Shown: positions 50,775 to 62,272, counted from the stretch's first letter. The stretch is 64,000 nucleotides of DNA from Opitutaceae bacterium (GCA_028284235.1 JANQSC010000048.1:41470-105469); one strand, 5' to 3'. The notes: generated by a model from the sequence alone, not told the origin. Numbers and translations are program-made.

Positions 50775-52691
50775 TCAATACATCCAGACTGGAATCCAGG
50801 GATTCCAATAGAGGTCGTATAGGAAATTCATCACGCATGCGGCGCTAATGCACAGCAGGTAGATGCGCATGAATCGGTTGATCTGGGCGCCGGTGAAGAA
50901 AGAGCGAATCGCTTTGACCAGTCCCCACATGGCGAGGATCGCGAATGCCCATTGCAAGAGATAAATGGATACGCTCAAAACTGTGGGGTTGCCGAAATGT
51001 TCGAAGAGGCGCGTATTCGAGCTTACAATGTAGGCCGACAGCGCCATGCTCGCTACGAGCGAGAGTACAGCGAGCGGGGGCATCAGTCGCAGTCCCCAAT
51101 CCGCTACGTCTTTGAATTTCCCGACGACGCGGCCCAGTCCGTACACGGGCAGGAGGACGAGGGAGGAGAGCATGAGAAGGACGCAGAGGATCGCTAATAG
51201 AAACTGGCTCCAGGCGCTGAAGGCGCTCACTTTTTCGAAGGTTCCAAAGGCCCCGCGCTGCAAATGGGCCTTGCCGTCTTCATCTTCGAAAAACGCGTTG
51301 GTAGCCATCCATTTTTTCCCGTGACGATAGAGCCCTCCCTCGACGGGTATGAGTGTGGTCGACCCGCCGGGGATGACGGTTAGATTGAAGTGTCCGTCGC
51401 CCGGTTCGACTACTTGGAACGGCAGTCGCTCCATTCCGTAGGAAAACTGGTTTCGCGTCGTGGCCTTGCGGTAGTAGCCCGCGTATTTCTCGATGTCCGA
51501 CTCGCTCAATTCGATATCGGCGGGCAATTCGGGAGTTTCGACTTCTTGTAGAAGAAAATTGGATATTCGCTTGTTCAGTTTGTCGAGCGCGCCGCTGGCC
51601 CGGTTGATCATTATGACGAATCCCACGCCGAGCTCCGGTTGGTAGGTGAGGTCGGCGACGTAGCCCATCATGCCCCCATTGTGACCTTGCCAGACCCAGC
51701 CATTGTAGGTTTTCGTGTAGTTGTTGAGTCCGTACCCGTCGTAGAGTCCGTGGCGCGCGGCCAAGGTAGTCAGAGGCGTTTCCATTCGCTCGATACTCGC
51801 TTCGGAGAGAAGCCGTTTCTGTTTATAGACGCCGCGATTCAAAAACAAGCTGAGGAGGTTCGACATTTCGCGTGCGGAGGAATTGATGCTGCCCGAGGGC
51901 CGCATGATGATGTGCCAATAGTCGACGGTTTTTGGGTTTTTCTTGCTGCCCTCGTAGCCGGTCGCGAGGAGTTTCTCGACTTCGGGTGTGAGAAAGTAGC
52001 TCGACGTGTTCATTTCCAGCGGGTCGAAGAGCGCGGTTTGCACGTAGTCCTCGAATGACTGCTGTTTCAGTTTTTCAACTACATAGGCGGCGAGCGGGGG
52101 ATTGGCGTTGCTGTAAGTCGCGAAATCGCCCGGTCTCCAACGGCTTTGGCGCGATCGGGGATTAAACGCGTAGGCGTCTTTTAGTGAGATGGTCGGTTCC
52201 GCCAGCGCGTACTCATTGAAATGCAAATCGTCGAAGCCGGTAGAGTGTTCCAGCAGATGCGCGATTCGGATGGGATGGGTTTCGCTCCATCGATTCTTAA
52301 ATTCAATCTCGGGGGCGTGTTCGAGCAGCGTGTCTTCGAGATCGAGCACTCCCTCTTCCTGCAATTGGAGAGCGGCGAGGGAGACGAACATCTTGCTGAT
52401 ACTTCCGATGCGGAACAGGGTGTTCTCGTCGGCAGGACGTTCTGTCTCGATGTTTGCGAGCCCCAGTCCGCCGACCCAGATGTCTTGGTCCTTGGAGACG
52501 ATCGCGATTCCGGCTCCGGGAACGCCGTCCTTTTTTAGAATTTCCTCGAGATCCTCGATGAGCGTTTCGATGGAATCTGGTTCCTGTGGCGAGGTCTCTG
52601 TTTCAGCGTCGATCTTGCTTTCATCGGCTTCTTGCGAAAACACGTTGGGGCAGGCGATCGAGAGTAGAAGTATAGCGAAAAGAGGTTTCAT
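50775..52691 (-). CDS. class C beta-lactamase-fold serine hydrolase with membrane tail
   Basis: A 638-residue protein with a signal peptide (about 19 residues). The hydrolase domain (about 40-380) carries GSISKMF (Ser97-x-x-Lys100), ATYSNAN (Tyr193-x-Asn195) and QGHNGGMMG in the KTG position, the set of the beta-lactamase/D-aminopeptidase/esterase superfamily. A second beta domain follows (about 385-490), and then five hydrophobic segments (about 495-638: FLLAILCVLLMLSSLVLLPVYGLG; LMPPLAVLSLVASMALSAYIV; LSVSIYLLQWAFAILAMWGLVKAI; and others) at the C-terminus. The membrane tail occurs in some Bacteroidetes-type homologues. Role in peptidoglycan or ester hydrolysis is not settled. Confidence 0.82.
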   Translation of the reverse strand: MKPLFAILLLSIACPNVFSQEADESKIDAETETSPQEPDSIETLIEDLEEILKKDGVPGAGIAIVSKDQDIWVGGLGLANIETERPADENTLFRIGSISKMFVSLAALQLQEEGVLDLEDTLLEHAPEIEFKNRWSETHPIRIAHLLEHSTGFDDLHFNEYALAEPTISLKDAYAFNPRSRQSRWRPGDFATYSNANPPLAAYVVEKLKQQSFEDYVQTALFDPLEMNTSSYFLTPEVEKLLATGYEGSKKNPKTVDYWHIIMRPSGSINSSAREMSNLLSLFLNRGVYKQKRLLSEASIERMETPLTTLAARHGLYDGYGLNNYTKTYNGWVWQGHNGGMMGYVADLTYQPELGVGFVIMINRASGALDKLNKRISNFLLQEVETPELPADIELSESDIEKYAGYYRKATTRNQFSYGMERLPFQVVEPGDGHFNLTVIPGGSTTLIPVEGGLYRHGKKWMATNAFFEDEDGKAHLQRGAFGTFEKVSAFSAWSQFLLAILCVLLMLSSLVLLPVYGLGRVVGKFKDVADWGLRLMPPLAVLSLVASMALSAYIVSSNTRLFEHFGNPTVLSVSIYLLQWAFAILAMWGLVKAIRSFFTGAQINRFMRIYLLCISAACVMNFLYDLYWNPWIPVWMY

Positions 52692-52920
52692 GTCGGGGCG
52701 GATGACTCAGTTCGGAGGCGCTATATAGTTGTTTTCAATCTGCTCTAGAATGCCAATCATATTCTAGTTTCATTCGAATCGGCGGACCTGGAATGGGTGT
52801 CGCTGTGGCCCAGTGGCAATGTAGAGCTCGATGCGTTCCGATTCAGAAACGGATGTAAACACAATGCGCGCGCTTTGTCTCGCAATTGTGAGCGAAGGGA
52901 ACATAATTCGAGAGGTGATT

Positions 52921-53457
52921 ATGAGTAGGCAGTTTCTTTTACTAGCGGGTCTTTATATAGTGTCCCTTTCGGATATCCTGGCTCAGACTGAGCGGGGCGC
53001 GATCCCAGACGAGGCGAAGGAGCGGTTGGACCATATTGTTGGCAAGTGGGAATTTCGAACGGACTACCTCGATCGGAATGGGGGTGTTCGGCGTTCGATT
53101 GAAGGCGTCGAAGAGGCGGAATACGCGATCGACGGGCGAGTGGTCGAATTGACTACGGTGGTCAACGGCTCGGTAAGCAAAGGGTGGCTGTTCTACGATA
53201 TCGCTCAAGAGTCGTTTCGCTTGGTATCGGTAGATGGCCAAGGCAATTTGTGGAATTTCTCTGGGGGACTCGACGCTTATGTGATTACGTCGCAACCGAG
53301 ACGCCAGGCGAATGGCAGGGAATTGACGCTCCGTTTCACTCACAGCGAAATCACCGAAGATTCGTTTGTGGCGGTGATGGAGACCAGTATCGACGGCGGC
53401 GCGAGTTGGCGGACGCAGTCAAAGCAATACTTGACGCGGAAGGAGACTCTCAACTAG
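52921..53457 (+). CDS. exported DUF1579-like protein
   Basis: A 178-residue exported protein. ATG 52921 (MSRQFLLLAGLYIVSLSDILAQ) supplies the signal; longer starts to 52831 are unlikely. HIVGKWEFRTDYLDRNGGVRRSIEGVEEAEYAIDGRVVELTTVVNG, ENFRL-type SFRLVSVDGQGNLWNFSGG and DSFVAVMETSIDGGASWRTQSKQYLTRK form the lipocalin-like pattern of DUF1579 proteins, whose ligand is unknown. It is 24 bp upstream of the PepSY gene on the same strand. Confidence 0.75.
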   Translation: MSRQFLLLAGLYIVSLSDILAQTERGAIPDEAKERLDHIVGKWEFRTDYLDRNGGVRRSIEGVEEAEYAIDGRVVELTTVVNGSVSKGWLFYDIAQESFRLVSVDGQGNLWNFSGGLDAYVITSQPRRQANGRELTLRFTHSEITEDSFVAVMETSIDGGASWRTQSKQYLTRKETLN

Positions 53458-53481
53458 GGAGTGTGAACACGTCATAGGTTT

Positions 53482-54600
53482 ATGGATATGCAGTCAGGTC
53501 AGGTTTCTGAAGAGAGCGCCGTCAAACGAAAACGCGGCTTTTGGTTTCATCTGCATTTTTGGATCGGGTGGATTGCGGCGATCCCGATCGCGTTGGTTTG
53601 CCTGACGGGCGCTCTCCTTGTATTTGAAGAGGACATTTTCAAATGGGAGCATCGCGAACTGTTCGGGCTCGAAGCGACAGGAGAGGCGCTTTCGGTTCAA
53701 GAAGCGCTCGATACCTACGCCGCCGCGGATCCTCCGTTGCGTGTGAATCACCTTGGGTTGCCTCGTTCACGATCGTATTCATATAGCGCCTACTGTACGG
53801 AAATTCGACCGGAGGGAAATCGAGGCGCGGGGCGCGTTTTCCTGAATCCATATACGGGTGAGCTCACGCGCGTTGGAAACGAGTTCACGATCAGCGGATT
53901 CCTTATCGACGTCCATCGCCGTCTAGCGGCGGGATCGGCAGGGCGACTGGTGGTGGCGATCAGTTCATTGGCGCTGGCGATCACCAGTATCTTCGGCCTG
54001 ATCCTCTGGTGGCCGCTGCGCGGGCGGACCTTTTTTCGGGCCTGGAAACGCGGGCAAGCGCTCGACTGGCACAACGCGCTTGGACTAGTCGCTCTGATTC
54101 CACTGTTTGTGATGGCCATCACCGGGATCATGATTACGTGGGGGCGCGATATCTGGCCTCTGATCGACACGCTACAAGGCTATCCTTCGCGAGCCGTTGC
54201 TCCAGCGGTTGCCGTATCCGAAGGGGAAGGACGCATGTCAATGGACCCGATTATTGAGCGCGTACGCGGCGAGTTTGCGGACAAGCGGATTACGGGAATT
54301 CAACCCGGAAATGGGAAGAGCGCCATCAAAGTATTCCTCGATGCGGACGGGAACAACTTACAGCTCTACTTCGATCCTCACACTGGCGATGAGCTAGGTC
54401 GATTCGATGGTTCGGGTACCGGGCCCGTGGGCGCTTTTCGCAAGGTCTTCGGTAGTCTCCACACCTTGCATCCCTATGGTTTATTCGCTCGATTTGTTTG
54501 GGGCGTGTTTTCGTTCATTGGAACAGTTTTAGTAGTAACTGGAATTTGGGTAACGGCAAGGAGATGGAAGAGAGGAGTGAGGAGTGAGAATTGCGGGTAG
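53482..54600 (+). CDS. PepSY-associated transmembrane protein
   Basis: A 372-residue inner-membrane protein. First TM: WIGWIAAIPIALVCLTGALLVFEEDI (about residues 28-50), the family signature; then PepSY-like periplasmic regions, GRLVVAISSLALAITSIFGLILWWPLRGRTFF, WHNALGLVALIPLFVMAITGIMITWGRDIW, and a last TM with HTLHPYGLFARFVWGVFSFIGTVLVVTGIWVTARRWKRG. Members are often next to TonB siderophore receptors and may move electrons for ferric reduction; none is seen here. Forms a probable two-gene unit with the DUF1579-like gene. Confidence 0.85.
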   Translation: MDMQSGQVSEESAVKRKRGFWFHLHFWIGWIAAIPIALVCLTGALLVFEEDIFKWEHRELFGLEATGEALSVQEALDTYAAADPPLRVNHLGLPRSRSYSYSAYCTEIRPEGNRGAGRVFLNPYTGELTRVGNEFTISGFLIDVHRRLAAGSAGRLVVAISSLALAITSIFGLILWWPLRGRTFFRAWKRGQALDWHNALGLVALIPLFVMAITGIMITWGRDIWPLIDTLQGYPSRAVAPAVAVSEGEGRMSMDPIIERVRGEFADKRITGIQPGNGKSAIKVFLDADGNNLQLYFDPHTGDELGRFDGSGTGPVGAFRKVFGSLHTLHPYGLFARFVWGVFSFIGTVLVVTGIWVTARRWKRGVRSENCG

Positions 54601-54840
54601 TCGCGTTTCTGCGTTTCACACCGATTTAGTCCATTTCCGACTGGGTCGACGCAAGGCCGTGAGCCGGTTTTTGAATCGCCGGATTCCCGCTCAGGTAAAT
54701 CGACAGCGTCTGGATTGGTTTTCTCTTCGATCGCGTCCTTATGGAGGTTTATTGAGATAGAGGTATTTTTAAGTCTATCTATATCAAAAACTTATAGACT
54801 CGGCATTGCGAGGATCGGTCTGCTATCTTTAGTTTTCGTT

Positions 54841-54938
54841 TGTCGGATTCTCTTACACTATCGATAAGGTTCTATATACTAAGAGGTTAGGGCTTTGGAT
54901 TGAAGTCCGTTACTCAGAAGTGTCGGATTCTGTTACAC
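54841..54938. promoter_or_regulatory. two copies of TGTCGGATTCTSTTACAC upstream of the VPDSG-CTERM gene
   Basis: TGTCGGATTCTCTTACAC (54841-54858) and TGTCGGATTCTGTTACAC (54921-54938) are direct repeats spaced 80 bp, differing at one base. They lie about 202 and 122 bp upstream of the start at 55043. A weaker third site, GAATTCTAACAC, occurs near 54966. Spacing fits enhancer sites for a sigma54-type activator. Nothing else is seen in the 442-bp gap. Confidence 0.6.
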
Positions 54939-55003
54939 GGTTTATCAACGCTTTTTTCTGAAAGCGAATTCTAACACAATGATAATCAGTACTTTATGGA
55001 CAT

Positions 55004-55030
55004 TGGGGTATTATTGGCATTATAGCTGCT
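55004..55030 (+). promoter_or_regulatory. overlapping sigma54-like promoters
   Basis: Two GG-N10-GC elements overlap: GG at 55005-55006 with GC at 55017-55018 (in TTGGGGTATTATTGGCA), and GG at 55016-55017 with GC at 55028-55029 (TTGGCATTATAGCTGCT). The second resembles the sigma54 consensus best but would leave almost no leader before the ATG at 55043. The first leaves about 13 nt. Confidence 0.45.
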
Positions 55031-55042
55031 AGAATATCTGGT

Positions 55043-55852
55043 ATGAACACAGTAATAGTTACCAACTTACGTAAAGGAATTGCGGCATTGTCCGTGGCGA
55101 GTCTTATAACCGCAGCTCAGGCGGTTATCTCTTATAACCAGAATGTTCAGCCGGATGTGATCTTCGGATCGGGAAACGCTAACGGATCATTCACGGTGGA
55201 TCGAGTCGGCTCGATCGAACTCGGTTTGAGAGCGAAACTGCGGCACAACGCGGCAGGCGCCCCTGAGAATACATTCAACTCGAATGGTGATGGCACCTAC
55301 AGCTTCGATAAGGGAGTAGCGCCTACCCAGTCATTTCCCACGGGGGTTTGGAGCTTCGAGTGGGCGATAAACACGGACGTGTCGAACCCCGTTGATGCGC
55401 ATTTGAATGACTACACCTATTTCCTCGGAATCGACTCCGACGCGTCGCTGGGAACTTCGTTTATCCCATTCGACCCGATCAACGGCTTTAACCCGGGAGC
55501 GGGAGCGGTCCTTTGGGATCACTCTCTTGGGGATAATTCGACCACACATTTGACAGACTCAAAAGCGGGTAACGCAACTGATTATGCTAACTACATTGCG
55601 AGTTTGAATGTTGCCCAGAACTCTTGGAAGCCGCACTGGTTCTTGCCGAGCTTTGATCCCACCGTGGATGGAACTTACGACATTTATTTGGAAGCGTACA
55701 GTCGCAGCGGTGGAAATGGCCCCGTTGCTCGGACGGAAATACAGGTTATTGTTGGCAAGGGCGGTTCCCCTGTTCCCGATGCGGGATCGACCCTTGCGCT
55801 GCTAAGTGTCGTTTTAGTTGCGTTTGGTTTTATTCGCCGTCGTATTCGATAA
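55043..55852 (+). CDS. VPDSG-CTERM sorting-domain protein
   Basis: A 269-residue exported protein. An N-terminal signal (LRKGIAALSVASLITAAQAV) and the C-terminal 26 residues VPDAGSTLALLSVVLVAFGF plus IRRRIR are a VPDSG/PEP-CTERM-type sorting signal: motif, hydrophobic helix, basic tail. In known systems an exosortase cleaves this and attaches the protein to envelope or exopolysaccharide; no exosortase gene is in the window. The body is not recognised (SFEWAINTDVSNPVDAHLNDYTYFLGIDSD, YDIYLEAYSRSGGNGPVARTEIQVIVG) and is low in charge, like a matrix protein. A strong intrinsic terminator follows. Confidence 0.88.
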   Translation: MNTVIVTNLRKGIAALSVASLITAAQAVISYNQNVQPDVIFGSGNANGSFTVDRVGSIELGLRAKLRHNAAGAPENTFNSNGDGTYSFDKGVAPTQSFPTGVWSFEWAINTDVSNPVDAHLNDYTYFLGIDSDASLGTSFIPFDPINGFNPGAGAVLWDHSLGDNSTTHLTDSKAGNATDYANYIASLNVAQNSWKPHWFLPSFDPTVDGTYDIYLEAYSRSGGNGPVARTEIQVIVGKGGSPVPDAGSTLALLSVVLVAFGFIRRRIR

Positions 55853-55879
55853 ACCATAACGAGATTCCAATTTCGACTT

Positions 55880-55913
55880 ACGCTCCGTCAGCTTTGGCTG
55901 ACGGAGCGTTTTT
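55880..55913 (+). terminator. intrinsic terminator after the VPDSG-CTERM gene
   Basis: A perfect 13-bp stem ACGCTCCGTCAGC / GCTGACGGAGCGT with a TTTG loop is followed by TTTTTCTT. It lies 28 bp past the stop codon. Confidence 0.85.
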
Positions 55914-56114
55914 CTTGCGATTCCGCGCCCCGAAGGAAAGGCGATGGGCGCTCGAAATAGGGTCGGAGACTTTCCCCAATAGAAGTCATTGGTCCCCTTG
56001 TGTCGAATCGAGGCGCTTCTATGGAGCAATGTTTCCGCGTCGTTTGTGTAACGAATGAGTGTCCGCTACTATTGAGTTGGTCGATGTCGTTCCAAGTTAA
56101 GTCACTGAAGCTGC

Positions 56115-56143
56115 TTGACACAGTCCAGATCTATACACTGTAT
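56115..56143 (+). promoter_or_regulatory. putative promoter/operator of the Fur-like gene
   Basis: TTGACA (56115-56120) is a consensus -35. Overlapping it, ACAGT (56120-56124) and ACTGT (56137-56141) are an inverted repeat 12 nt apart. The -10 is not clear. The regulator may bind here to control itself. Confidence 0.35.
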
Positions 56144-56150
56144 CGATCGC

Positions 56151-56570
56151 ATGTCTGATCCTGCCGACCTGCTCAGGGAGCGCAATATCCCGGTTACCGC
56201 CCAGCGTTTGGCGGTGATGCGCGCGGTGTCGAACAATCCGCACGCGACGGCGGACACGATTGCGGGCGAAGCGCGAGCGGAGATCGGGGCGATTTCGCGA
56301 CAGGCGGTATACAATGTCCTCGGTCTGCTCGTCGACAACAAGCTTATCCGACGTATCCAGCCGGCGGGTATGCCGGCGCTCTACGAGGACCGAGTGGGGG
56401 ACAATCACCATCATTTGGTCTGCCGGGCCTGCGGGAAAACGGTCGACGTCGATAGCTCGGTCGGCGACACGCCTCGATTGACCGCCTCGTCCGCCGCGGG
56501 CTTTGAAATCGAGGAAGCGGAGGTCGTGCATTGGGGGATCTGCCCGGAATGCCGCGCGAAAGAGGCGTAA
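56151..56570 (+). CDS. furA: Fur-family regulator, FurA/PerR-like
   Basis: A 139-residue regulator. ATG 56151 ([26 protein letters not shown]) starts the winged-helix domain, continuing with [23 protein letters not shown]. The metal/dimer domain has [20 protein letters not shown] (His-rich ligand site and first CxxC) and WGICPECR (second CxxC, structural zinc). It lies 86 bp upstream of katG on the same strand, the classic furA-katG arrangement in which peroxide oxidises the regulator and derepresses catalase-peroxidase. Choice between FurA, PerR and Fur is by context. Confidence 0.88.
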   Translation: MSDPADLLRERNIPVTAQRLAVMRAVSNNPHATADTIAGEARAEIGAISRQAVYNVLGLLVDNKLIRRIQPAGMPALYEDRVGDNHHHLVCRACGKTVDVDSSVGDTPRLTASSAAGFEIEEAEVVHWGICPECRAKEA

Positions 56571-56656
56571 TTTTTTATCAACTACAGCGAAACATTTGAA
56601 ATTTTCACACTCTCAACAATCACACATCAAAAACCCGACAAAAATAGGAAACGTAA

Positions 56657-58864
<2,208 letters not shown>

Positions 58865-58895
58865 CCGAGTCGGATTTGCGTCAATGAATTACGAA

Positions 58896-58930
58896 GCCTA
58901 GTCCCGATACGATCGGGGCTAGGCTTTTTT
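58896..58930 (+). terminator. intrinsic terminator after katG
   Basis: GCCTAG-TCCCGAT pairs with ATCGGGGCTAGGC around ACG, followed by six T (58925-58930). Confidence 0.9.
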
Positions 58931-58988
58931 GCAGGCGCTAAAACCCATTGTCTCGAAGAGACACCCATTCCCGACTTGTCGCGGCGTA

Positions 58989-59103
58989 GTCCCAGTAAGG
59001 CTGGGACGAAGACGGACGAAGGAGGGACTAGCGTAGCGGTGTTGCAAACATCGGCCTGCGGCCTTGCGCCCTGTTCGGGCGATGGGTTTTCGCTTCGCGA
59101 AAA
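58989..59103. repeat. hairpin-rich intergenic block after katG
   Basis: In the 330-bp gap 58865-59194 lie GTCCCAG-TAAGG-CTGGGAC (58989-59007), CGCCC-TGTTC-GGGCG (59068-59082) and the perfect TTTTCGC-TTC-GCGAAAA (59087-59103). They look like REP-type or small RNA structures; no gene is seen. Confidence 0.45.
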
Positions 59104-59194
59104 ATGGGTTCGTATTTTTGTTTTCGGAACTGAGAACTGAATCATTGCCAAGGTCGGCGCGGCGCGCCTATAGATCAATTTTGCCCCAAGGTTT

Positions 59195-60457
59195 ATGTCC
59201 GCCGCAGAATCCGCTCTTCAACGCCCCACTGGAATTGCCCGCCGCTCTCCGCTTTACTACGGCTGGATCAACATGTCGGTTGCGGCGCTGGCGATGGTGG
59301 GAACGCTGCCGGGAAGAACTCAGGGACTGGGTTTGATCACGGAGCCGCTGCTGCGCGACTTGCAAATCGGGCGGGTCGGGTACGCTCAGATCAATTTGTG
59401 GGCGACGTTGATCGGCTCGCTCTTCTGTCTTGGCTTTGGGCGATTGCTCGATCGCTATGGAAGTCGCAGTGTAATGGCCTGGGTGGTCGGGTTGCTGGGC
59501 GCGGTCGTGGTGATGATGAGTAGCGTCAATGGGTTTCTCGTGCTTTTTCTGATGATTACATTGACGCGGGGACTGGGACAGAGCGCCCTTTCGATCGCGA
59601 GCCTGAATCTGGTCGGGCAATGGTTTGGGCGGCGACTGACGAAGGCGATGGCGATTTATTCAGTGATCGTGAGTGTCGGGTTCATGACCGCGTTTCCGAT
59701 CGTGGGTTGGATCGTCTCGGAATCGGGCTGGCGCGTCGCGTGGTCCGGGATCGGGTGGGGATTGCTGTTGGTCTTGGCGCCGGTCGTGATCTTGCTCGTC
59801 CGTCGCAATCCGGAGTCGTGCGGAGTCCAGAGCGAACAGGAGCAACTGAGTCGCGACGAAGAGAAAACTGGATACACGTTTCTGGCGGCGTTGAAGACGC
59901 CCGCGTTTTGGGTGTTCGCCATTTCGAGTTCGGCCTACAATTTAATCATCTCGGGAATCGGGCTTTTCAACGAGTCGATTTTGCTCGAGCGGGGTTTCGA
60001 AGCCTCGATCTACCATCGGGCCTTGGCGGTAACGGCGATTACTTCGCTAGCCGGCAATTTTATAGGTGGCTGGATTGCGTCCAAATGGAGCGCGAATCGA
60101 GTGATGAGTCTGGCGATGGGTTTGCTAGTGGCGGCATTGCTTGCGCTACCGTTTTTAGAAAGGGAGTGGCACGTGATGATCTGGGCTACGTTTATGGGGC
60201 TGGTGGGCGGATTCGTAATTGTGGTGTTCTTTAGTTTTTGGAGCGCGAATTACGGTCGGCGCGAACTCGGTCGTATCCAAGGTGCGGCTCAAATGATGAC
60301 GGTCGTGGCCTCTGCCCTCGGCCCCTTGCTCCTGGCCCAGTGTGTGGAGATGACAGGCTCCTACGCGCCGGTGTTCTACGTGTTGTCGGGCGTCGTGGCG
60401 ATTTGCAGCGTGGCGGCGTGGGTGGTGAAACTGCCGGCGGCGAGGCGCGAAGGTTGA
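59195..60457 (+). CDS. MFS transporter
   Basis: A 420-residue inner-membrane protein with about 12 segments. The N-terminal MFS loop appears as GFGRLLDRYGSRSVMAWVVGLLG; GWIASKWSANRVMSLAMG is its second-half counterpart. The central ILLVRRNPESCGVQSEQEQLSRDEEKTGYTFLAALKTPAFW resembles the OFA/monocarboxylate-type MFS branch. Substrate unknown. It lies 58 bp upstream of the hydroxylase gene on the same strand. Confidence 0.85.
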   Translation: MSAAESALQRPTGIARRSPLYYGWINMSVAALAMVGTLPGRTQGLGLITEPLLRDLQIGRVGYAQINLWATLIGSLFCLGFGRLLDRYGSRSVMAWVVGLLGAVVVMMSSVNGFLVLFLMITLTRGLGQSALSIASLNLVGQWFGRRLTKAMAIYSVIVSVGFMTAFPIVGWIVSESGWRVAWSGIGWGLLLVLAPVVILLVRRNPESCGVQSEQEQLSRDEEKTGYTFLAALKTPAFWVFAISSSAYNLIISGIGLFNESILLERGFEASIYHRALAVTAITSLAGNFIGGWIASKWSANRVMSLAMGLLVAALLALPFLEREWHVMIWATFMGLVGGFVIVVFFSFWSANYGRRELGRIQGAAQMMTVVASALGPLLLAQCVEMTGSYAPVFYVLSGVVAICSVAAWVVKLPAARREG

Positions 60458-60515
60458 GCGCGGCGGCGTCACAATCCGCTTGGCTGAGAGGCTTTTTGCG
60501 TGAAGAATCGTGGCG

Positions 60516-61529
60516 ATGAGTGATTTGCCGGAAAAGCGTGGAGATCGAGCCAGCAAGCGGGACGCGTGGAATCACACCACGCCGGTGGTCTTCTCGCCGC
60601 TTTTCGATTGGCCTTTGCGTCCGGGGGCCGCAATCGCCGCGTTGGGCAAGCGTTGGGTGACTTTCTCGCGCAATGTCATTTTCCTGGCAATGGCGTTTGG
60701 AGTTTATCGCTGGCTGCTACCGGAGGGGGTTGCGATGCAGTCGCTTTCGTTGGAGTGGGTGCTGCCGGTATTTCTGCGCAACGCTGCGTTTATGCTGATC
60801 ATCGCGGGCGGATTGCATTTGTATTTATTTACGTTCCGAGCCCAAGGCAAGCGGCTCAAATACGACGCTCGCGAAGAGATGGAAAAGAGCGGCAAGTTCT
60901 CGTTTCGAAACCAGACTTGGGACAATATGTTCTGGTCGCTCGCTAGCGGGGCGACGATTTGGTCGACCTATGAGATCCTCTACTTGTGGGCTTGGGCCAA
61001 TGGCGCAGCGCCGACATTTGCGATCGCGGATCATCCCGTCGTATTCGTTTTATGGTTGCTGGCGCTGCCTGTACTTACGTCGTCGCACTTCTATCTCGTC
61101 CACCGATTGCTCCATTGGCCGCCCTTGTATCGAAAAGTGCACAGCGTGCATCACCGAAATATTCACATTGGACCCTGGGCCGGAATGTCGATGCATCCGG
61201 TCGAGCACGTGATCTACCTTTCGTCGGCGCTGGTTCACTTTGTCATTCCCTCGCATCCGGTGATTCTCCTGGTTCATCTATACAGTCGAAGCCTCGGTCC
61301 GGCGTTTTCCCATTCGGGGTTTGAGAAACTGCTGGTGAAGGACACGGCGGTCTTCGAATCGGCGGACTTTCATCACCAGCTGCATCACCGGTATTTCGAA
61401 TGCAACTACGGAACGGTCGACGCGCCCTGGGATCGCTGGTTTGGATCCTATCACGACGGATCGGAGGAGGCGACGGCGCGTGTCCGAGAGCAGCGCCGTA
61501 AAATGTACCGCAATCGACCAGCGGGGTGA
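60516..61529 (+). CDS. sterol desaturase/fatty acid hydroxylase-family protein
   Basis: A 337-residue inner-membrane di-iron enzyme. ATG 60516 is chosen over GTG 60510. Several hydrophobic segments and the His clusters FYLVHRLLH (preceded by SSH), KVHSVHHRN, MHPVEH and FHHQLHHRYFECNYG give the eight-His iron site of the family, which hydroxylates or desaturates lipids with O2. The last His box is followed by WDRWFGSYHDG, the usual end. Substrate could be a sterol-like or carotenoid/fatty-acyl lipid. Confidence 0.9.
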   Translation: MSDLPEKRGDRASKRDAWNHTTPVVFSPLFDWPLRPGAAIAALGKRWVTFSRNVIFLAMAFGVYRWLLPEGVAMQSLSLEWVLPVFLRNAAFMLIIAGGLHLYLFTFRAQGKRLKYDAREEMEKSGKFSFRNQTWDNMFWSLASGATIWSTYEILYLWAWANGAAPTFAIADHPVVFVLWLLALPVLTSSHFYLVHRLLHWPPLYRKVHSVHHRNIHIGPWAGMSMHPVEHVIYLSSALVHFVIPSHPVILLVHLYSRSLGPAFSHSGFEKLLVKDTAVFESADFHHQLHHRYFECNYGTVDAPWDRWFGSYHDGSEEATARVREQRRKMYRNRPAG

Positions 61530-61648
61530 TAGGGCTGTGCCAATGACTACCGTTCGATCAGAGTGAGAGTGGCTGCGAAATGAAAATCCCTGCGATACGG
61601 GTCGCAATTCGTCCAATGCGACGACATTGCGGGGGAATCCTTGGCACT

Positions 61649-62272
61649 ATGATTAAATTTACTATTTTGAAGAGTCTACCGCTCGTATTTGCAGCGATGG
61701 TTGTGTCGGGGTGCCAGCGTTCCGCGCAGTGGAGCCCCGAGCCGGGTTTTACGGCGTTATTCAACGGGAAGGACTTGTCGGGCTGGTGCTTTCGTGAACG
61801 GACGGATCGCTCTGCGACGAAGCCGGGGGCCATTATTGAGACATTTGACGGGAAGACTGAGACTGGCGGAGTGGGGTACTACCAAGCGAAGGATGGCGTG
61901 CTCTCCGTTACGTTTCCAGAGGAGACGGACAAGCTGAGAGGTCAGCTGTACACGGTGGCTGAGTTTCCTCGCAGCTTCATCTTGAAACTCGAGTTTCGCG
62001 CGTCGGTGAACGCCGACAGCGGGATTTTCCTGAGCAAGCCTCAACTGCAGTGTCGCGACTACTTGGTTGCCGGCCCATACACGGAATTGACACGATATCG
62101 TCCCCAGGAGTGGAACGAGATCGTAGTGACCGTCAAGGACGGCGTGGCCCATTGCACCTGCAATGGCGAGGTGCTGGAAGCGGCGCTGGTATTGCCGGAA
62201 CCCGGCCCAATCGGACTGGAAGGCGACCGGGGTACGATGGAGTACCGGCGCATACAGTTGAAGGCGCTCTAG
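61649..62272 (+). CDS. DUF1080 (3-keto-glycoside hydrolase-like) lipoprotein
   Basis: A 207-residue protein. ATG 61649 (MIKFTILKSLPLVFAAMVVSGCQRS) gives a lipobox (VSGC). PGFTALFNGKDLSGWCFRERTDRS, then FILKLEFRASVNADSGIFLSKPQLQCRDYLVAGPY, EWNEIVVTVKDGVAHCTCNGEVLE and PGPIGLEGDRGTMEYRRIQLKAL are the DUF1080 signature; some members hydrolyse 3-keto-glucosides. It probably sits on the periplasmic side of a membrane. An in-frame start at 61580 would hide the signal. Confidence 0.9.
   Translation: MIKFTILKSLPLVFAAMVVSGCQRSAQWSPEPGFTALFNGKDLSGWCFRERTDRSATKPGAIIETFDGKTETGGVGYYQAKDGVLSVTFPEETDKLRGQLYTVAEFPRSFILKLEFRASVNADSGIFLSKPQLQCRDYLVAGPYTELTRYRPQEWNEIVVTVKDGVAHCTCNGEVLEAALVLPEPGPIGLEGDRGTMEYRRIQLKAL

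Noticed and set aside
52884..52909. AATTGTGAGCG resembling the lac operator
   Set aside because: Only the left half matches; the right part is spaced differently and the neighbouring gene is not sugar related.
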